Below are positions 13,630-18,360 of a stretch of 18,360 bases of DNA, in pieces. The stretch is from contig CAJGCF010000030.1 of NCBI GenBank assembly GCA_904501865.1, positions 1 through 18,360 of the forward strand. Direction: 5' to 3'. How positions within the stretch are numbered: position 1 is the first letter of the stretch; each line of letters opens with the position of its first letter. The notes beneath the pieces were generated by a model. That model saw nothing but the letters and a program-made list of their open reading frames with translations, ran no database searches and was not told where the DNA came from. This stretch comes from an uncultured Clostridia bacterium. GTDB lineage: Bacteria; Bacillota; Clostridia; Oscillospirales; CAG-272. Made by a program: the position numbers and the translations under genes.

Positions 13630-14583
13630 ATGAGACGGCTTTCAATAATCGACTCACACTGCGATACTGCTTTTGAGATATATCACAAAAAAGAAGGTCT
13701 TGACAGAAATTCCTGTCATATAAGCCTCCAAAAAGCACAAAAATATGAGAATTATGCTCAGTTTTTCGCAATTTGGGCAAATAAGCGCCACACCGATGAC
13801 GAATGCTTTGAGGATTTTCTCAAAATAAGCGACAATCTGCTTTCACAGACAAAAAGTCTGTCTGACAAGATGACTATCTGCCGTACATACGGAGATATGG
13901 CGTCGGCGTGGTCTCAGGGAAAGCGCGCCGCTTTTCTGGCGGTCGAGGACGCAAGGATTCTTGGCGGTAATATCCACCGTTTTTACGAGCTCAAGGATCG
14001 CGGTGTCAAGTATATCACTCTGCTCTGGGGCGGCAAGACCTGCATAGGCTCGTCGCACGACGAGGACGGTGGGCTTACCGATTTTGGACGTCAGGTAGTA
14101 CATCTGTGCTTTGAAAACGACATAATTCCCGACGTTTCCCACGCAAACGCGAGGGTGACCGATGAGGTCGCGGAGCTCGCCTTCAAATACCAAAAGCCGT
14201 TTATGGCCTCGCACTCAAATTGCTATAATAGATTTGGGCACACGAGAAATCTGCGAAGCCCTCACCTGCGTGCAATTATAACACTCGGCGGTGCCGTGGG
14301 GCTCAATCTCTGCCCTTATCACATAAAGGATATGAGGGAGTCGGCTGTATGCACTCTTGACGACGTCATCTCACACGTGGATAAATATATGGAGCTTGGC
14401 GCGGAGAACGTTCTCGGGCTTGGCTGCGATCTTGACGGAACTGATCTCCCCGATGGCTTCTCCGGAGTAAACGACCTTGAAAAACTTGTCGACGGGCTTG
14501 CAAGGATAGGCTACTCCGACGAGCTTATAGACAAAATATTTTATAAAAACCACCTTGAATTTATAAAAAGAAATTTTACATAA
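13630..14583 (+). CDS. Membrane-dipeptidase-like metallopeptidase (family M19)
   Basis: The 317-residue zinc enzyme is related to renal dipeptidase, which hydrolyses dipeptides, often with a D-residue at the C-terminal side. Expected ligands can be placed: His10 and Asp12 in DSHCDT, bridging Glu106 in FLAVEDARIL, His171 in DVSHAN, His195 in MASHSN and Asp267 in GCDLDGTDLP. No signal peptide is present, so it should act in the cytosol. The Glu motif reads VED instead of the more frequent IEG, a mild variation. GAGAGG precedes the start. Its place between yraN and thrC hints at amino-acid or peptide salvage, but this is only context. Confidence 0.9.
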   Translation: MRRLSIIDSHCDTAFEIYHKKEGLDRNSCHISLQKAQKYENYAQFFAIWANKRHTDDECFEDFLKISDNLLSQTKSLSDKMTICRTYGDMASAWSQGKRAAFLAVEDARILGGNIHRFYELKDRGVKYITLLWGGKTCIGSSHDEDGGLTDFGRQVVHLCFENDIIPDVSHANARVTDEVAELAFKYQKPFMASHSNCYNRFGHTRNLRSPHLRAIITLGGAVGLNLCPYHIKDMRESAVCTLDDVISHVDKYMELGAENVLGLGCDLDGTDLPDGFSGVNDLEKLVDGLARIGYSDELIDKIFYKNHLEFIKRNFT

Positions 14584-14610
14584 AGACCATTAAAACAAAG
14601 GAAAACAGCT

Positions 14611-16095
14611 ATGAACTACCAAAGCACACGCGGCAGATCGGGAGAGGTGCTCTCATCTGCTCAGATCATCAAGCAGGGTCTCGCTCTTGACGGCGGACTC
14701 TTTATTCCCGACAGTATCCCTTCTCTCTCCTCGGACGAGATACAGAAGCTCTGCTCTCTCTCCTATCCCGAAAGAGCTGCACACATACTGTCCAAATTTC
14801 TCACGGATTACACCTACGACGAGCTTTTGTCCGACTGCCGTCAGGCTTATTGCGAGGAGTCTTTCCCGGGCGGAGCCGCTCCCGTAGTCAAGGCTAGGGA
14901 CGGAATATATTCACTTGAGCTCTGGCACGGTCCTACCGCCGCATTCAAGGATATGGCTCTCCAGATAATGCCGAGGCTTCTCTCCCGCGCGCTTGTAAAA
15001 ACGGGCGAGACTCGCACCGCGCTCATTCTCGTTGCCACGTCGGGTGACACGGGAAAGGCCGCTCTTGAGGGATACAAGGACGTTGACGGCATTAAAATAA
15101 TGGTGTTCTACCCCGTTGACGGAGTAAGCCGCGTTCAGAAAATGCAGATGGCTACTCAAACAGGCTCCAACGTGAACGTCACTGCAATATACGGCAATTT
15201 TGACGACGCGCAGACGGGTGTCAAAAAAATATTCTCGGACAGCGACGCGGTTGCATTCCTTGACGATAAGGGATATTTCTTCTCAAGCGCGAACTCTATA
15301 AACTGGGGACGTCTTGCTCCGCAGATAGTTTACTACGTATCGGCATACTGCGACCTGCTCACCTCGGGCGACATCAAGATGGGCGACAAGATAAACGTAT
15401 GCGTGCCTACGGGCAACTTTGGAAACATATTCGCGGCTTATCTTGCAAAGCTTATGGGATTGCCGCTCGGCAAGCTCATCTGCGCCTCCAATCAGAACAA
15501 TATCCTCACTGACTTTCTCAACACGGGCAGATACGACCGAAACCGTGATTTCCACTGCACTATGTCGCCCTCTATGGATATTCTTATATCCTCGAATCTT
15601 GAGCGTCTGCTGGCAGTGACCGCAGGACGTGAGCTGACCGCCAAATATATGGATTCCCTCGCATCTGAGGGCTGCTATGAGGTCGACGCTTCCGTCAAGG
15701 CAAAGATAGACGAGAGCTTCTGCGGATATTTCGCGGACGAGGCATCTACCGCCAAGACCATAAACGAATACTTCACCAAGCACGGATATCTCCCCGACAC
15801 GCATACCGCCGTTGCGCTCTCTGCCGCCGAGCAGTATATCCAAAGCTCAGGCGACAAAACACCTATGGTGGTCGCGAGCACGGCGAGCCCCTATAAATTT
15901 GCGGCGGACGTGTGCGTCTCTCTAGGACTTAAGAAACCTGAGGACGACCTTGACGCGCTTGATATCCTCGCAAATCACACGGGCACTGAGATTCCCTATC
16001 CGCTCAAGAATATAGCGGCACGGGAGATAAGATTTACCGAGACCGTAAATGCTGCCGATATGCTTTGCGCGGTCAAGAAATATATTCAAAAATAA
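14611..16095 (+). CDS. thrC: Threonine synthase
   Basis: The 494-residue PLP enzyme converts O-phosphohomoserine to threonine. It opens with the family pattern YQSTRG and SAQIIKQGLALDGGLFIPD. The PLP lysine is Lys113 in HGPTAAFKDMALQ, and SGDTGKAALEGY forms part of the phosphate and cofactor pocket. The length fits the long (bacterial/fungal) class of threonine synthase. AAAGGA precedes the ATG. It is the last gene of the run, with a GC-rich hairpin 13 bases after its stop. No threonine leader peptide or T-box was found upstream; the gap to the dipeptidase is only 27 bases. Confidence 0.95.
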   Translation: MNYQSTRGRSGEVLSSAQIIKQGLALDGGLFIPDSIPSLSSDEIQKLCSLSYPERAAHILSKFLTDYTYDELLSDCRQAYCEESFPGGAAPVVKARDGIYSLELWHGPTAAFKDMALQIMPRLLSRALVKTGETRTALILVATSGDTGKAALEGYKDVDGIKIMVFYPVDGVSRVQKMQMATQTGSNVNVTAIYGNFDDAQTGVKKIFSDSDAVAFLDDKGYFFSSANSINWGRLAPQIVYYVSAYCDLLTSGDIKMGDKINVCVPTGNFGNIFAAYLAKLMGLPLGKLICASNQNNILTDFLNTGRYDRNRDFHCTMSPSMDILISSNLERLLAVTAGRELTAKYMDSLASEGCYEVDASVKAKIDESFCGYFADEASTAKTINEYFTKHGYLPDTHTAVALSAAEQYIQSSGDKTPMVVASTASPYKFAADVCVSLGLKKPEDDLDALDILANHTGTEIPYPLKNIAAREIRFTETVNAADMLCAVKKYIQK

Positions 16096-16107
16096 ATTAT
16101 GAAAAGA

Positions 16108-16127
16108 CCCCCTGCTCTTGCAGGGGG
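16108..16127. terminator. GC-rich terminator hairpin between thrC and the DUF1540 gene
   Basis: CCCCCTGC and GCAGGGGG pair perfectly around TCTT. The minus strand leaves the hairpin into TCTTTTC, so it resembles a terminator for the DUF1540 gene more than for thrC, whose side continues AAGAACTC. A second small hairpin, GCGAG-CTTG-CTCGC, lies at 16139-16152. Confidence 0.7.
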
Positions 16128-16186
16128 AAGAACTCAGTGCGAGCTTGCTCGCGCTTGTGAAAATACAGTTCTTTGCGGTAATCGAA

Positions 16187-16375
16187 TCAGCAGCAGCCCT
16201 CGGGCTTGAACGTTGCGCAGACCGTCTCAGACGAGCTGTTCGCGCTTGAAGGACCTACGTTGATGTGCTCTGCAGTGCAGTAACACTCACCGTCGTGATA
16301 TACGCAGTTCTTTACCGAGCAGTTGATGCCCTTGATGTGCTTACCGTCACATCCCATTTTTCTGGAATCGTTCAT
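16187..16375 (-). CDS. DUF1540 domain small cysteine-rich protein
   Basis: The 62-residue protein has the DUF1540 pattern: INCSVKNCVYHDGECYCTAEHINVG, then a Ser/Asn-rich linker, then TVCATF and a C-terminal CC. The regularly spaced cysteines suggest a bound metal ion; function is unknown in the family. The ATG at 16375 has GGAAGG 8 bases upstream. A second ATG at residue 7 is possible. It stands alone on the minus strand. I could not place a convincing promoter in the 129 bases that separate it from the divergent metallophosphoesterase gene. Confidence 0.85.
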   Translation of the reverse strand: MNDSRKMGCDGKHIKGINCSVKNCVYHDGECYCTAEHINVGPSSANSSSETVCATFKPEGCC

Positions 16376-16504
16376 TTCGATAACCTTCCTTTCGATTTTT
16401 CGGAAAGATATTCAAGCTCTCCCCGACTCTGTCTTCGGCACATCGCCGATACCCTTATTATTCCCTGCGACAAGTCAGTTTATTTAATTTTTTTGAGGTG
16501 AAAA

Positions 16505-17242
16505 ATGGCAATTTTCGTAATATCCGATCTTCACCTGTCGACTCGCGCGGAGACGAACAAATCTATGGAGGTCTTCGGCGCGCACTGGCAGGACTATATC
16601 TCCAAGATACAAAGAAACTGGAACGCGGTGGTGGGTGTGTCCGATACCGTGGTCGTGCCCGGCGACATATCGTGGGCGACAAGGCTTGAGGAATCTCTCG
16701 ACGACCTGACCTTTCTCAATTCCCTGAACGGAAAAAAGCTCATCGGTAAGGGTAATCACGATTTTTGGTGGTCTACCGCCAAGAAAATGAAGGTTTTTTT
16801 TGAGCAGAACGGGCTTGATTCCCTCGATATACTCTACAATAACGCGTACGTAGTCGAGGACAGGATAATATGCGGCACGAGAGGCTGGTTTCCGGACGAG
16901 AGCCGTCAGAACACTACCGACGAGGTCGACTGTCAGAAGATAATAAATCGAGAGATAGTAAGACTCAAATTGAGCCTTGACAGCGCAAAAGCGCTCTATG
17001 GGCTCGAGCGCGAGCAAAACGGACGCGAGCTTGCCATCGAGGTGTTCCTGCATTTCCCTCCCGTGTGGAAGGATTTTGTTATGAAGGAGCTCGTCGATAT
17101 CCTTTTAGAATATGGAATAAAGCAGGTATATTTCGGCCACATACACAACGCGTACTCCTCTGCCCCCTTTTTTTTGTATGAAGATATCAGATTCACGCTG
17201 ACATCGTCGGATTTTTTGAGTTTTTATCCTTTAAAAATATAA
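16505..17242 (+). CDS. Calcineurin-like metallophosphoesterase
   Basis: The 245-residue enzyme has the complete di-metal signature: DLHLS (Asp8, His10), GDISWA (Asp54), GNHD (84-86), His183 in FLHFPP, and GHIH (211-214). The HxPP form (normally HYPP or HFPP) and the overall order match the YkuE/MPE_2-like small bacterial phosphoesterases. The substrate cannot be told from sequence. No signal peptide is present, so it acts in the cytosol. GAGGTG lies 5 bases before the ATG. The stop codon is followed within 8 bases by the trigger factor promoter. Confidence 0.88.
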   Translation: MAIFVISDLHLSTRAETNKSMEVFGAHWQDYISKIQRNWNAVVGVSDTVVVPGDISWATRLEESLDDLTFLNSLNGKKLIGKGNHDFWWSTAKKMKVFFEQNGLDSLDILYNNAYVVEDRIICGTRGWFPDESRQNTTDEVDCQKIINREIVRLKLSLDSAKALYGLEREQNGRELAIEVFLHFPPVWKDFVMKELVDILLEYGIKQVYFGHIHNAYSSAPFFLYEDIRFTLTSSDFLSFYPLKI

Positions 17243-17249
17243 AAAAGTA

Positions 17250-17278
17250 TTGACAAATGAGTCAAAAAAGGCTAAAAT
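17250..17278 (+). promoter_or_regulatory. Promoter of the trigger factor gene
   Basis: TTGACA (17250-17255), a 17-bp spacer and TAAAAT (17273-17278) give a near-perfect sigma-A promoter. It leaves an untranslated leader of about 100 bases before the ATG at 17387. Confidence 0.82.
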
Positions 17279-17298
17279 ATATAGTGTGTGTAAAATTT

Positions 17299-17333
17299 TG
17301 GCAACACCGTGGCGATTTTATCGCCCATTGCCA
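17299..17333 (+). promoter_or_regulatory. Two-tier hairpin in the trigger factor leader
   Basis: An outer 6-bp stem (TGGCAA 17299-17304 with TTGCCA 17328-17333) encloses an inner perfect 6-bp stem (GGCGAT 17311-17316 with ATCGCC 17320-17325, loop TTT). It has no U-tract and lies well before the ribosome binding site, so it may affect mRNA stability or bind a regulator. No known riboswitch class was recognised. Confidence 0.45.
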
Positions 17334-17386
17334 CTAAATCATATAAAAAATATTATTTAAGATAAAATTTCCGGAGGAATTTTAAA

Positions 17387-18360
17387 ATGACACTTTTGAA
17401 ATGTGAAAAAGCCGAGAAGAGCACGTTTAAGCTCGAATTCTCGGTAGACAAGGCTACCTTTGACGCGGCTGTTGAAAAGGTTTATCGCAAGCAGGTAAAG
17501 AAGATCAACGTGCCCGGCTTCAGAGCAGGTAAGGCACCCCGCGCCATCATCGAAAAGATGTACGGCAAGGGAGTTTTCTATGAGGACGCTATAAATGACC
17601 TCATTCCCGAAAACTATTCCGCAGCTCTCACAGAGGCAGGCATCGACGCTGTAGGTCAGCCCGAGATAGATATCGTTTCCATCGATGAGAACGGTCTTGT
17701 TCTCTCTGCTGTCGTCCCCGTTAAGCCCGAGTGCAAGATCGACGGCTACAAGGGTCTTGAGGTCATCAAGAGCACAACGAGAGTAAAGGCTGAGGAGATC
17801 GAGAACGAGCTCCATACCATCAGAGAGAGAAATTCCCGTGAGATCGAAGTTACCGACAAGCCCTGCGAGATGGGTGACGTTGCAAAGATAGACTTTGAAG
17901 GCTTTGTTGACGGTGTTGCTTTTGAGGGCGGTAAGGGCGAGAACTACTCCTTGAAGCTCGGTTCGGGCTCTTTCATTCCCGGATTTGAGGAGCAGGTAGC
18001 AGGCCACTCTGTTGGCGAGGAGTTCGACGTTAACGTAACCTTCCCCACTGAGTATCACGCAGAGGACCTCGCAGGCAAGCCCGCTTGCTTCAAGTGTAAG
18101 GTAAACGCTATCACAAAGACAGAGCTTCCCGAGCTCGACGACGATTTTGCAAAGGACGTATCCGAATTTGATACCCTTGATGAATACAAGGCAGATCTTA
18201 AGGCAAAAATTCAGAAGAGACACGAAAGCGCGGCTGAGGCAGAGTTCGAGGAAAAGCTTATAGATGCTCTCATTGAAAAGCTCGAGGCTGATATCCCCGA
18301 GGCTATGTTCATAAACGAGACCGAGAACTTCGTGCGCGACTACGACAACAGACTCCGTCA
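17387..18360 (+). CDS. tig: Trigger factor, N-terminal 324 residues (cut by window end)
   Basis: This is the ribosome-bound chaperone and peptidyl-prolyl isomerase. The N-terminal ribosome-binding domain shows the signature VPGFRAGKAPRAII (Gly44-Phe45-Arg46 onward). The FKBP-type isomerase domain follows at about 150-245, with GDVAKIDFEGFVDGVAF, GSGSFIPGFEEQVAG and YHAEDLAGKPACFKCKV. The C-terminal chaperone arm begins with ELPELDDDFAKDVSEF. The frame is open to the end of the window. GGAGG at 17373-17377 is 9 bases from the ATG at 17387. A long open frame on the opposite strand is only its shadow. In Firmicutes tig usually precedes clpP-clpX, which would lie beyond the window. Confidence 0.96.
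   Translation, partial: MTLLKCEKAEKSTFKLEFSVDKATFDAAVEKVYRKQVKKINVPGFRAGKAPRAIIEKMYGKGVFYEDAINDLIPENYSAALTEAGIDAVGQPEIDIVSIDENGLVLSAVVPVKPECKIDGYKGLEVIKSTTRVKAEEIENELHTIRERNSREIEVTDKPCEMGDVAKIDFEGFVDGVAFEGGKGENYSLKLGSGSFIPGFEEQVAGHSVGEEFDVNVTFPTEYHAEDLAGKPACFKCKVNAITKTELPELDDDFAKDVSEFDTLDEYKADLKAKIQKRHESAAEAEFEEKLIDALIEKLEADIPEAMFINETENFVRDYDNRLR

Noticed and set aside
14584..14610. Search for a threonine leader, T-box or riboswitch before thrC
   Set aside because: The gap is 27 bases and holds only a ribosome binding site.
17357..18223. A 288-codon open frame on the minus strand
   Set aside because: It lies fully antisense to trigger factor, whose translation is unmistakable; the leucine/valine-rich antisense product is a by-product of codon bias.

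Overview
The window looks like a chromosomal segment of an uncultured, probably gut-associated member of the Clostridia. This rests on the gene families present (IreB, DUF1836, DUF1576, DUF1540, NfeD/SPFH, an archaeal-type phosphoglycerate mutase, a lepB-rbgA-rnhB-yraN block), strong GGAGG ribosome binding sites and near-consensus sigma-A promoters (TTGACA-17-TATAAT). All identifications come from reading translated motifs by eye; no database search was possible.

Left edge (1-1997): accessory DNA. It holds the last 42 codons of a large serine recombinase, a terminator, and a multi-pass DUF1576 membrane protein with its own promoter. This stretch is framed by two copies of a 50-bp direct repeat (142-191 and 1948-1997, 41/50 identical). 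It also carries two fragments (194-233 and 1817-1876) of a repeat element whose complete copy lies at 8513-8792. The right direct repeat ends on the stop codon of the first housekeeping gene.

2000-6663: a minus-strand site-2-type metalloprotease and a plus-strand operon are transcribed divergently from overlapping promoters. The operon is DUF1836 regulator, small membrane protein, IreB, RibF, then a DD-carboxypeptidase-like protein. The last protein lacks recognisable SxxK and KTG motifs. A bidirectional terminator closes the operon.

6685-9490: minus-strand genes for NfeD, an SPFH/band-7 protein and a small zinc-ribbon protein share a consensus promoter at 8405-8433. Behind that promoter lie symmetric repeats and then a 280-bp fold-back element with 22-bp terminal inverted repeats. 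That element supplies the stop codon of a membrane-anchored protein of unknown function.

9592-16095: one long plus-strand housekeeping run of seven genes: phosphoglycerate mutase, signal peptidase I, RbgA (YlqF), RNase HII, YraN, an M19 dipeptidase and threonine synthase. Two gene starts (lepB, rnhB) have a small hairpin directly before the Shine-Dalgarno sequence.

16100-18360: a small cysteine-rich DUF1540 protein (minus), a metallophosphoesterase (plus), and trigger factor (plus, cut by the window end), which has a consensus promoter and a structured leader. No tRNA, rRNA, riboswitch of a class I recognise, or CRISPR array was seen. The clearest leads are the fold-back element and its fragments around the DUF1576 gene, and the motif-degenerate DD-carboxypeptidase homologue.
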